Source: an uncultured Eubacteriales bacterium
GTDB taxonomy: Bacteria > Bacillota_A > Clostridia > Oscillospirales > Oscillospiraceae
DNA: 15,949 nucleotides
Assembly: GCA_949451265.1 (NCBI GenBank)
Contig: CASTQR010000019.1
Span: 1 to 15,949 of the forward strand
Direction: 5' to 3'
In this document: positions 1 to 6,225 of the stretch, one piece after another
Layout: each line of letters begins with the position of its first letter
Numbering within the stretch: position 1 is the first letter of the stretch
Notes under the pieces: model-generated
Told to the model about the DNA's origin: nothing
Seen by the model: the letters and a program-made list of their open reading frames with translations, nothing else
The model's database searches: none
Translations under genes and position numbers: made by a program

Positions 1-109
1 CCTTGCAGGAGTACCCCTGCACCACCGCCACCTTCTGCCCGTCCACCTCCAGCCAAATATCGCTGCTGGTGGGGAACCCCGCCGCCCGCAGCCCCGCGTT
101 AAAACTCAT
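1..109 (-). CDS. Probable phage tail tube protein (5' fragment)
   Basis: Only the first 36 codons are inside the window; the gene continues past base 1. It starts at ATG 109 with a strong AAGGAGG site, 15 nt after the sheath stop codon. The visible N-terminus contains the stretch DIWLEVDGQKVAVVQGYSC, which resembles the opening beta strands of XkdM-type tail tube proteins (an E/I-W-L-D-G-x-x-V-A-E-x-x-G pattern). Tail tube genes usually follow the sheath gene directly in contractile phages, so position supports the call. The protein would polymerise into the inner tube driven through the host envelope when the sheath contracts. The fragment is too short to exclude another small tail protein. 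Confidence 0.5.
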   Translation of the reverse strand, partial: MSFNAGLRAAGFPTSSDIWLEVDGQKVAVVQGYSCK

Positions 110-124
110 AACAGCCCCTCCTTA

Positions 125-1159
125 TCAAACCGTGATGTGGGCGGACAGCCAAATCTGGTTCAGCCCGTGGGCCACCGTAAAGGCGAACTCCACCAGGCAC
201 ACCGTGGGGTCGCCCTCCAGCGCCGTCACCGTCACGTCCTCATACCCGTCGATGATCTCCCGGGTCACCCGCTTCTCCAGCTCCATCACCGTCTGGGATC
301 GGATGGCCCCCCGGGTCTGGGCCGTATTCTTGGCCCTGCTGAACCGGGCCCGCAGGGCGTTCCGCAGCCCCGGGATCACCTCGTCCACCACCAAAATGGT
401 GGTCAGCTCCCGCCACGCCGTATCCGCGGCCCCGCCGGTCGTCGTCCGGGTAGTCACCCCCCGCACCACGTAATAGGACCCTGCCAGCGTCTCCAGCGCC
501 GTCACGCCCCCCTGCACCAGGGCGTCGATCTCGTTGTCGTCGTAATTGCACTCCAGCCCGTCCAGCCCGAACAGCTCCGCGCCGCCCAGGGGCAGGGCCG
601 GGTCGCGGTTCCCGGCGATGGCCCCGGCCACCGCCGCGGCGCACACCGCCCCGCCGGAGCCGTCCCCCATGCCGGGGGCCACCAGCACCACCCGCTCGCA
701 GTTGAGGCCCGCCGCCCGGGCGGTGAGCTCCGCCACCGTCTCCCCGGCCTTGCCGCCCACCACGGCGATCCGCTCCTTCCGGGCGCCGGAGCACTCCACC
801 ACCATGGCCTTCACCTTCTGCTGGACCGCCAGCTCGGAACTGTCGCACACCACCACGTCCACGTTCTCCAGCTTACCGGCTGCCTCGATGGCGTCCTCAT
901 AGTCCGCCCCGGCGGCCACGCCCAGCACCGTCCCCGCGCCGTTGCGCAGCGCGATCCGGGCCATTTTGCTCAGCATACACTGGCCCACGTCCGCCGCCGC
1001 CCTGCTGTAGCTGGCCCACTGGAACACCGTCCCGGCCTCCGTCTCCCCGGCGGCTGCCAGGATGGCCACCCGGCCGCCCCCGGCGTTGGCCGCCGTCAGC
1101 CCCGAGGTCTCATAGGAGGAATACACCCCCGGCCTCTCATGCTTCACTCCCGCGCTCAT
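125..1159 (-). CDS. Phage tail sheath protein
   Basis: The 344-residue protein has the layout of short tail sheath proteins of PBSX-like contractile tails. It opens with a R-P-G-V-Y-S-S-Y-E motif near residues 9-17, like the conserved RPGVY(T/V) start of sheath proteins. The middle domain is rich in Ala, Gly and Val and has alternating strand and helix character. The C-terminal domain (about residues 245-344) covers the W-R-E-L-T-T-I-L-V-V-D segment and the conserved region in which sheath subunits interlock. Sheath subunits stack around the tail tube and contract to drive it through the cell envelope. ATG 1159 overlaps the previous stop codon as ATGA, so translation is probably coupled. It is complete, with no frameshift seen. 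Confidence 0.88.
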   Translation of the reverse strand: MSAGVKHERPGVYSSYETSGLTAANAGGGRVAILAAAGETEAGTVFQWASYSRAAADVGQCMLSKMARIALRNGAGTVLGVAAGADYEDAIEAAGKLENVDVVVCDSSELAVQQKVKAMVVECSGARKERIAVVGGKAGETVAELTARAAGLNCERVVLVAPGMGDGSGGAVCAAAVAGAIAGNRDPALPLGGAELFGLDGLECNYDDNEIDALVQGGVTALETLAGSYYVVRGVTTRTTTGGAADTAWRELTTILVVDEVIPGLRNALRARFSRAKNTAQTRGAIRSQTVMELEKRVTREIIDGYEDVTVTALEGDPTVCLVEFAFTVAHGLNQIWLSAHITV

Positions 1160-1659
1160 TTCATCGTCCCCCTTATCTCAAAGTCCGTCAGCGCCGCGCC
1201 GCCGTCCTCCGCGGCCCGCGCCGTCATCCACGCCCCGCACCGGCACCGCGCCGCCAGCCGGTACAGCCCGTCCCCGTCCAAAAACTCCGTCTCGCCCATG
1301 TCCAGCCCGGTCACGGGCACACCTGCGGCCCCCCGGAACAGCAGCTCCTCCGCCGCCCGCTCCGCCGCCTCCCGGCACACGGACGCCCCGGCGTCCCTGG
1401 GCGCGAACACATCCACCCGCAGCGTCAGCTCCGCCGCCTTTCCATACACCTCCCGGCGTCCGCCAGCCTCAGCCTCCTCCGTCCCCAGGAAGTCCTGGAA
1501 CCCCCCGGCCCCGCAGGAAACCCCCGCCAGTGCCACCGCCGCCACAGGCCCCCGCACCCGGCGGGCCCGCTCCGGCTCCATGGCCTCCACCGCGTCCAGT
1601 CCGGCGGCCCTGAGCTGCTCCGCCACCGCGGAGCGCCACCGGCCCAGCGCCCCGGTCAA
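1156..1659 (-). CDS. Phage tail completion/terminator-like protein (XkdI position)
   Basis: The 167-residue protein lies between two small connector genes and the sheath gene, where PBSX-type operons carry a tail completion or terminator protein that caps the tail and joins it to the head. It has an N-terminal helix (G-R-W-R-S-A-V-A-E-Q-L) and a later mixed strand region, but no diagnostic motif, so the role rests on size and position. A TTG at 1659 is preferred as start: it overlaps the upstream TGA as TTGA and has GGAGGA six bases before it. A GTG at 1695 in the same frame would add 12 residues and overlap the upstream gene by 40 nt with a poor ribosome site. The stop overlaps the sheath ATG. 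Confidence 0.55.
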   Translation of the reverse strand: MTGALGRWRSAVAEQLRAAGLDAVEAMEPERARRVRGPVAAVALAGVSCGAGGFQDFLGTEEAEAGGRREVYGKAAELTLRVDVFAPRDAGASVCREAAERAAEELLFRGAAGVPVTGLDMGETEFLDGDGLYRLAARCRCGAWMTARAAEDGGAALTDFEIRGTMK

Positions 1660-1991
1660 GCCCCGTCCTCCGGGCAGGGCCGCAGGGCCAGCCACAGGTG
1701 GGTCACCTGTCCCCCCACCCAGATGGGCCGCGCCGTCATCACCTCAAGCCGCAGGCCGCCCCACTCCAGCCAGCCCCCCGGCCCCAGCTTGTCCAGCGGC
1801 GTCCCCGGCTCCGCCAGCCCCAGGAACCGGTGGGTGGAGTAGCTGCCCAGCGTCCCCGCCGCCTCCTGCCAGTCCGCCTTTGTCATGGGCTGGACAATGG
1901 CCATACCCCGCCCCGCCTCGGTTCCGTCCTCCCGGCGGCACACCATCTCCTGCCCGCAGGTGCGAATCACCCACGCGAATGCCTCAATCAA
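1656..1991 (-). CDS. Small phage head-tail joining protein (XkdH position)
   Basis: This 111-residue protein occupies the slot of the head-tail stopper/adaptor (XkdH-like) in contractile phages. Its middle (M-T-K-A-D-W-Q-E) and later strands (G-G-W-L-E-W-G-G-L-R-L-E-V, then H-L-W-L-A-L-R) suggest a small beta barrel of the stopper or neck-protein kind. That is a judgement by eye and position, not a motif match. The start is TTG 1991, overlapping the upstream TGA as TTGA, with a G-rich weak ribosome site six bases upstream. Coupling to the upstream gene probably makes up for the weak start. Its end overlaps the next gene's probable TTG start in the same way. Confidence 0.5.
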   Translation of the reverse strand: MIEAFAWVIRTCGQEMVCRREDGTEAGRGMAIVQPMTKADWQEAAGTLGSYSTHRFLGLAEPGTPLDKLGPGGWLEWGGLRLEVMTARPIWVGGQVTHLWLALRPCPEDGA

Positions 1992-2341
1992 CCCCGCACC
2001 CCCCGAAATACAAAGCTCTCATCCCGCAGGAAGGGGGCCAGCAGCGCCAGCGCCCGCTCCGCCAGCTTCCCACTTCCGCCGCCGTCCCCGTCCCGCCGGA
2101 CGGAAATATCCCCGGCGGACAGCGACGTGATCCCGTCCAAGCCCCCGCCGCCCCGCAGCCAGTCCATGGCCAGCCACGCCGCCGCCAGGGGGAACGCCTC
2201 CCCGCACTGCTCCGCCGTCACCCCGTCCTTCAGCCGCCGCTCCAGGGCGGCCCGCGCCCCGGCGCACACCGTCCGGAGCACGCCCTCATCCGTCCCCGCC
2301 CCATACAGGGCGGCCACCAGCTCCATCACCTGTTCCTCCAT
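1988..2341 (-). CDS. Phage head-tail connector protein
   Basis: The 117-residue protein is rich in helices: residues 1-45 (M-E-E-Q-V-M-E-L-V-A-A-L-Y onward) and residues 50-70 (F-P-L-A-A-A-W-L-A-M-D-W-L), with a Gly-rich turn and a C-terminal helix (K-L-A-E-R-A-L-A-L-L-A-P-F-L). This is the usual shape of gp6/gp15-type adaptor proteins that form a ring under the portal and connect head to tail. It follows the protease gene by 9 nt and is followed by two more small neck genes, which fits a connector. Start ATG 2341 has AGGGGG upstream, immediately after the previous stop codon. No unique motif was found, so the exact ring it forms is uncertain. Confidence 0.6.
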   Translation of the reverse strand: MEEQVMELVAALYGAGTDEGVLRTVCAGARAALERRLKDGVTAEQCGEAFPLAAAWLAMDWLRGGGGLDGITSLSAGDISVRRDGDGGGSGKLAERALALLAPFLRDESFVFRGVRG

Positions 2342-2350
2342 GGGCGCCCC

Positions 2351-3226
2351 CTAAATCAGAAAGGCCCCGTCGGCGGTCTCCTGGGCCAGCTGTTCCGCCC
2401 CATAGTGGAACTGCGGCCTGCCCACCAGCAGCTTATCCGCCTTCCCCCGGTACAGCTTGATCAGCCCCGCCAGCTCCTCCTCGTCCAGCTTCCCGGCCAC
2501 CTTTTCCAGCAGAGCGTGCCCCAGCTCGGGCTCCACAACCCCCGCCAGCCGCACCAGCTCCGCCCGCAGGCCCTTCAAATACTTCCGCCCCAGCCGGGCC
2601 TCGTCCTCCAGCCGCGCCCCGGCGCTCTTGATGACCCCGGCCTTCCGCTGGGCGGGCACCGCCACAAAGGACCACTCATACACATCCTTGGCCCCGGTCA
2701 GCACGCCGCAGCACACCTGCCCACCGTACTCCTCCCCCTTCTCATGGGGGCACCCGTCCAGCTCCTGCCCGCAGATGGAGCACACCACCTTGTCCACCGC
2801 GCACCCCACGCTGACCTCCCGCTTGATCCCCCCGTCGATCTCGGCAATCAGCGAAGCGTTCTCCTGGGTGCGCATCAGGTAGGCCCACCCCTTCAGATAG
2901 CGGTAGGGCCGCCCGTCGGCGGTGAGGATCCCCTCGCCCCCCACCACCTCGGTGCGGTAAATCCGGGCCGTCTGCCCCCGGGCGCTCCACTGGTGGTCGA
3001 ACATCCCGGACACCCCCACGAACATGGGGGCCAGGGCGTCCAGCGTAGCGTCGTCAAACCGCTCCCAATCCCGGTCGATATCGTTGTCGCACAGCCGCAA
3101 GGCGAAGGTATACACCTCGTCCGCCCCCAGCTCCCGCCGGGCCAGCGCGTTGATCAGCCCCAGCTCCTCCTGATCCGGCGTACCGATCCCCTTCACCGCC
3201 GCTTCCTTACAGATCTCCATTCTCAC
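2351..3226 (-). CDS. Phage prohead maturation protease, XkdF-like
   Basis: The 291-residue protein fits the serine prohead protease plan. A D-x-D-R-D-W-E-R-F segment (48-57) is followed by a His in F-D-H-Q-W (H78), a Ser in R-E-V-S-V-G-C (S139), and E-W-S-F-V-A-V-P-A (184-192), which matches the E-x-S-x-V-x-x-P-A strand of the S78 family. H78 and S139 are the likely catalytic pair. The enzyme would cleave scaffold and capsid N-termini during head maturation. An insert at 149-173 carries C149, C152, C159, H161, C172 and C173, possibly binding zinc. The C-terminal 80 residues are helical and may act as scaffold. GTG 3226 overlaps the portal gene by 20 nt; ATG 3220, two codons later, is an equally good start with GGGGAG upstream. 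Confidence 0.75.
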   Translation of the reverse strand: MRMEICKEAAVKGIGTPDQEELGLINALARRELGADEVYTFALRLCDNDIDRDWERFDDATLDALAPMFVGVSGMFDHQWSARGQTARIYRTEVVGGEGILTADGRPYRYLKGWAYLMRTQENASLIAEIDGGIKREVSVGCAVDKVVCSICGQELDGCPHEKGEEYGGQVCCGVLTGAKDVYEWSFVAVPAQRKAGVIKSAGARLEDEARLGRKYLKGLRAELVRLAGVVEPELGHALLEKVAGKLDEEELAGLIKLYRGKADKLLVGRPQFHYGAEQLAQETADGAFLI

Positions 3227-4355
3227 GCTCCCCTTCCAAAGCCCTGGCCTGGGCCCGGTACAGCTCCGCCCTGGCCTCCGACTCCTCGTCCTGCAAATTC
3301 ACATCCAGCCAGTCCACCACCACCCGGTCGTCGAACCCCTTGAGCCGCAGCCAGAACTCACAGATCCGCTCCACCACCGGCTCCAGCCCCCGCCGGATGG
3401 CGGCAATCTCGCTGGTCATAATGTCCGCCTGCTGCCCGCTCATCCGCTCGGTGGACGACCAGCTCAGCCCCAGCAGGAAGGGCGGAATCCCGGTTTTCGC
3501 CACCAGCTGCTCCAGAATCTGCCGCACCGGCACCTCGGAGTCCAACGCCTGGTTGTCCGCCCCGATGGTGCGGATCTCCACATCCCCGGCGCACACAAAA
3601 TCCCGGACGGCCCCGTCCCGCCCCGCCTGCATGGCGGCGGACCACTCCCGGGCCACAGTATTGCACCGCTCCCGTGCCGCGCCGTCCTCCCCCTTGCACA
3701 CCACGGCGAACCGCACGTTGCCCATCCGCTCCCAGTTCTTGCCCACCGCGTCAAAGATTTTCATCAGAATGTCCGCCAGAAAGGGCATGGACCGCAGCAT
3801 GGACACCCCCCAGGGCGCCCCCGCCTCCGGCTGGAATGGCGTGAACAGCACCAGCTCCTGCCGCTCCGCCTCCCGGGCGGGCCCCACCCCGTCCCGGGCG
3901 TAAAAGGTGATGTCCAGGGGGCTGTCCCCCTCTTTTATCTCCACCTCGGCGGGGTCGGCGCACAGCAGGGCGGCGATCTCCCGCCCGTCCCCGCTGGGCA
4001 GGATCTCGCCCACCCCCCTGCCGCACACCAGCATGGAGTCCAAATACTGATCCAGGAACGCCTGCAAGCCCCGCTGCCCCCAGCCCGCGGGCACGGTGCG
4101 CAGAAACCGCTCCAGCCCCTCCTGGGCCCGCCGGTCCCGGCACACCACCTTCACCCCGCCGCACAGCCGCACCAGCTTGCAGATGGCCGCGTCCACCACG
4201 GGCACCGCCTCCCGGATGGCCCGGTACAGCCCGATCTCCCCCCGTCCCAGGGGCACATATCCGTCTAACTGGAGGAAGGGGTGCCGTCCCGAATCCCGGA
4301 GCTGGGCGGCGGCAGCCGCCGCCCCCCGCCCCGTATCCCGCTTCCGTCCGCCCAT
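3207..4355 (-). CDS. Phage portal protein
   Basis: The 382-residue protein has the signature features of portal proteins: an N-terminal helical wing beginning about residue 40, a P-W-G-x-S-M-L-R motif (181-188), a long helix after it, and the conserved crown-side motif G-I-P-P-F-L-L-G-L (289-297) followed by S-G-Q-Q-A-D and a helix to the C-terminus. Portals form a dodecameric ring at one capsid vertex, through which terminase pumps DNA and to which connectors and tail attach. It is rather short for a portal. The ATG overlaps the capsid stop codon as TGATG, and the stop lies inside the protease gene, so all three are probably co-translated. It follows rather than precedes the capsid gene, which is uncommon. 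Confidence 0.85.
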   Translation of the reverse strand: MGGRKRDTGRGAAAAAAQLRDSGRHPFLQLDGYVPLGRGEIGLYRAIREAVPVVDAAICKLVRLCGGVKVVCRDRRAQEGLERFLRTVPAGWGQRGLQAFLDQYLDSMLVCGRGVGEILPSGDGREIAALLCADPAEVEIKEGDSPLDITFYARDGVGPAREAERQELVLFTPFQPEAGAPWGVSMLRSMPFLADILMKIFDAVGKNWERMGNVRFAVVCKGEDGAARERCNTVAREWSAAMQAGRDGAVRDFVCAGDVEIRTIGADNQALDSEVPVRQILEQLVAKTGIPPFLLGLSWSSTERMSGQQADIMTSEIAAIRRGLEPVVERICEFWLRLKGFDDRVVVDWLDVNLQDEESEARAELYRAQARALEGERENGDL

Positions 4356-5365
4356 CAGACCGTCAGCACCCGGCTGGCGTCCTCGAAGATCTTGGCGTAG
4401 CCGGAAATGGTGGTGATGGCGGCCCGCTCCAGCTGCCGGTCGATGATCTTGTCATACTCCACCATCACGTCCCCGGCCTTCACCATCTCCAGGGCGTAGT
4501 TCTTGTCCAGGCCCAGAATCTTCCCCGCGGGCACGGCGGAGGACCGCAGCACCTTGGCCCCCATGGGCGTCACCATCCGCCCGGTGCCGTGGAAGTCCAG
4601 CCCCGCCTCCGGGTCCCGCATCTGCCGCAGGTCCAGCAGCTTGGGCAGGGTGTCGGTGCCCACCAGCAGCGCGTTGAGCTGGTAGGGCTCAAAGTCGTTC
4701 CAGAACGCCACCAGATCCTCATAGGTCAGCGTGCCCGCCTTGGCCACGGCGCTGACCTGGGCCGGGTTGCCGTTGCCGTCGCCGTCCACGATCACATGGA
4801 TGGCGTCCTCCAGCAGCATCCGCCCGATCTGGGCGCCGATCTGCCGCAGGGTCACGGAAAACAGATCCAGCTTCTGGAACCGGATGGCCTCATAGGACGC
4901 CACCAGCATCCGCCCCCGCTTGTGGAGCTTCACCAGGTTGTCCCGCGTCCGCACGGTGGTCTGGGGGATGGACGCCCCCTCCTCCACCCGCTTCAGCTCC
5001 CGCTCGTCCTCGGGCACCGACATGATGGAGCGGTAGTCCATCCCGTCGATGACCGTCTCGGTGGCGGTGATGTCGGGCAGCACATTGGCCTCCTCCATCC
5101 CCGCCTTCACCGCCCGGGCGATATACTCCGGGAACAGCACCGCCGACTGGGCGGTCTTGAAGAACTTCTCCACCACGTCGGACCCCGCGCCCTTCACCCG
5201 GATATCAAACCGCTTGAGCTGCCGCTGGTAGGCGTCCAGCCCCTCCAAAGCGGTGCCCCGATACTGCTCGCTGGGATCCAGCTTCTCCAGCACCTGGGTA
5301 AAGGACTTCCCCGCCTCGTGGTACATCCCCTTCTCCAGCCTCACATTGTCAAATCTCTGCGCCAT
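4355..5365 (-). CDS. Phage major capsid protein, HK97 fold
   Basis: The protein (336 residues from ATG 5365) resembles HK97-fold major capsid proteins of PBSX-like phages. It has a helical N-terminal arm; F-P-E-Y-I-A-R-A-V-K-A-G, typical of the start of the spine helix region; an E-loop-like stretch with E-G-A-S-I-P; the long segment after L-H-K-R-G-R-M-L-V-A-S-Y-E-A; and a C-terminal P-domain strand set ending in V-L-T-V. It builds the icosahedral head. ATG 5365 is preferred because AGGAGG (5375-5380) lies nine bases upstream. An in-frame ATG at 5392 would add nine residues but would put that ribosome site inside the gene. In most tailed phages this gene follows the protease; here it precedes the portal and overlaps it by 1 nt. 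Confidence 0.87.
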   Translation of the reverse strand: MAQRFDNVRLEKGMYHEAGKSFTQVLEKLDPSEQYRGTALEGLDAYQRQLKRFDIRVKGAGSDVVEKFFKTAQSAVLFPEYIARAVKAGMEEANVLPDITATETVIDGMDYRSIMSVPEDERELKRVEEGASIPQTTVRTRDNLVKLHKRGRMLVASYEAIRFQKLDLFSVTLRQIGAQIGRMLLEDAIHVIVDGDGNGNPAQVSAVAKAGTLTYEDLVAFWNDFEPYQLNALLVGTDTLPKLLDLRQMRDPEAGLDFHGTGRMVTPMGAKVLRSSAVPAGKILGLDKNYALEMVKAGDVMVEYDKIIDRQLERAAITTISGYAKIFEDASRVLTV

Positions 5366-5412
5366 CTCCGCATTCCTCCTCAAAATTTTCATGTCCCCGC
5401 CCTGCCGGGGGC

Positions 5413-5440
5413 GTTACTTTTCCCACGTGGGAAAAGTAAC
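5413..5440. repeat. 28-bp perfect palindrome upstream of the capsid gene
   Basis: The half-site GTTACTTTTCCCAC is followed directly by its exact reverse complement, with no spacer. It lies 48 nt upstream of the preferred capsid start and is followed on the plus strand by C-C-A-A-A-A-G-G-A-C-G-C and then a second large stem-loop. A perfect inverted repeat this long could be a cruciform, a dimeric protein site, or the end of an interspersed repeat. It is not followed by a clear T-run on either strand, so a simple terminator is unlikely. Confidence 0.75.
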
Positions 5441-5450
5441 CAAAAGGACG

Positions 5451-5524
5451 CTTAGGGGGTGGCCGCCGGTTCGACTGCGGGCCAAAGGTCGGCCCTCCGT
5501 CTCTCAGGACGGCCACCCCCTAAG
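5451..5524. repeat. Stem-loop with 15-bp perfect arms
   Basis: The arms CTTAGGGGGTGGCCG (5451-5465) and its exact reverse complement (5510-5524) enclose a 44-base loop. It sits next to the 28-bp palindrome, and the two together look like one composite, non-coding repeat unit. No reading frame with a plausible start uses this stretch. The lack of coding sequence and the symmetrical ends suggest a small miniature element or structured RNA, but there is no terminal duplication that proves transposition. Confidence 0.6.
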
Positions 5525-5713
5525 AACCCCCGTTTTACGGGAGCTATCCCCTTCAAGGGGAGACACCCATCCGGCTACCGCATTTTACGAATGGGCTGTC
5601 CTTCTCTTTCCGGCCCACAGGGGCCTCCCTTTCTCCAACACTGAAAGCATACGCTTCTCTTTTCAGCGCCTAAGCAGGCGCTGGCGTACCACCGGGGCGC
5701 TGGACTGCGCCCC
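5525..5713. other. Gene-free spacer with several short hairpins
   Basis: This is the rest of a 348-nt gene-free stretch between the decoration and capsid genes. It holds a 6-bp hairpin at 5547-5561 (TCCCCT / AGGGGA), an 8-bp hairpin with a 4-base loop at 5664-5683 (CAGCGCCT / AGGCGCTG), and a 7-bp hairpin at 5694-5713 (GGGGCGC / GCGCCCC) directly next to the decoration gene stop codon. The last could slow or protect the 3' end of that transcript but lacks a T-run. Codon-like signal and ribosome sites are absent, so no gene is called. Confidence 0.5.
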
Positions 5714-6064
5714 TCACATACACACCACCGCCGTTTTCGCCGCCGTATCCACCGTCAGCACCAGCCAGCTCACCCCGCCGTCGGCGGATACCTTCACGCC
5801 GCCCTTGCCGTCGCAGACCAGCTCCTGCCAGCCCGCCGCCAGCGCCGTCTCCCCGGAGTACGCCACCTCGGCCGCGCCCCGGATCTGCACCGCCGCCGCG
5901 CCGCCGCGCACGCCGCCCAGCGCCACGCCGCAGGGCAGATCGCCGTCCTTGCCCAGGCCCACCGCGCCGTTCCCGGTGACCGCCACCGCCATCCCCGGCT
6001 TCACGTCCTCCCCAGCCAGGAAGGTGGCCGCCGTCTGGCCCACGCCCTCAAAACAGATATCCAT
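5714..6064 (-). CDS. Small capsid decoration/cement-like protein
   Basis: The 116-residue protein is almost all predicted beta strands and turns, rich in Gly, Ala and Val. Motifs include A-G-E-D-V-K-P-G-M-A-V-A-V (17-29), D-L-P-C-G-V-A-L-G-G-V (42-52) and a C-terminal strand W-L-V-L-T-V-D-T-A. This pattern of an early G-x-x-V-x-x-G-x-x-V turn followed by G-V-A-L is like DUF2190-type or lambda gpD-like capsid cement proteins, which bind the outside of the mature head and stabilise it. Its place just before the capsid gene agrees. Start ATG 6064 has AAAGGGG eight bases upstream, a moderate site. It is separated from both neighbours by gene-free repeat-like DNA, unlike the rest of this tightly packed operon. 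Confidence 0.55.
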   Translation of the reverse strand: MDICFEGVGQTAATFLAGEDVKPGMAVAVTGNGAVGLGKDGDLPCGVALGGVRGGAAAVQIRGAAEVAYSGETALAAGWQELVCDGKGGVKVSADGGVSWLVLTVDTAAKTAVVCM

Positions 6065-6095
6065 ATCCCTACCCCTTTCGCTTCAAAAAGTTATA

Positions 6096-6118
6096 GAAAT
6101 CCCCTTTCAGGGCATTTC
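6096..6118 (-). terminator. Weak possible terminator or processing hairpin after terL
   Basis: On the minus strand a hairpin (GAAAT and ATTTC arms, one mismatch, then three G-C pairs, 5-base loop) is followed by a short T-containing tail (TATAACTTTTT). The stem is short and imperfect, so it may reduce rather than stop transcription from the terminase gene into the decoration gene. Confidence 0.25.
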
Positions 6119-6130
6119 TCCCGCCCTTCA

Positions 6131-6190
6131 GCCTTCCCCTTCAAGGGGGGAAGGTGCCCCAGTGCGCACACTGGGGCGGATGAGGGTGCG
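6131..6190. repeat. Double-hairpin intergenic repeat, copy A
   Basis: Read on the plus strand this is a hairpin of CCTTCCCC and GGGGAAGG (6132-6154), then a hairpin with 9-bp perfect arms GCCCCAGTG / CACTGGGGC and a CGCA loop (6156-6177), then GGATGAGGGTG. The same order, GCCTTCCCC(C)TTC, variable hairpin, GGATGAGG, occurs at 9424-9514 between two host genes. The two copies show this is an interspersed repeat rather than phage-specific sequence. It lies between the large terminase and decoration genes. Confidence 0.65.
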
Positions 6191-6225
6191 CTCCAGCGGG
6201 GCTCCCAAGGCCCCGCCACCCCGCG

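Noticed and set aside
137..3343. Very long plus-strand open frame (over 1000 codons) opposite the phage genes
   Set aside because: It is the mirror of GC-rich coding DNA: the product is a low-complexity Pro/His/Arg/Gly string with no domain, and the minus-strand genes have ribosome sites, coupling and recognisable families.
5413..5524. CRISPR-like or insertion-sequence reading of the palindromes
   Set aside because: There is no series of equal repeats with spacers, no transposase frame and no flanking target duplication.
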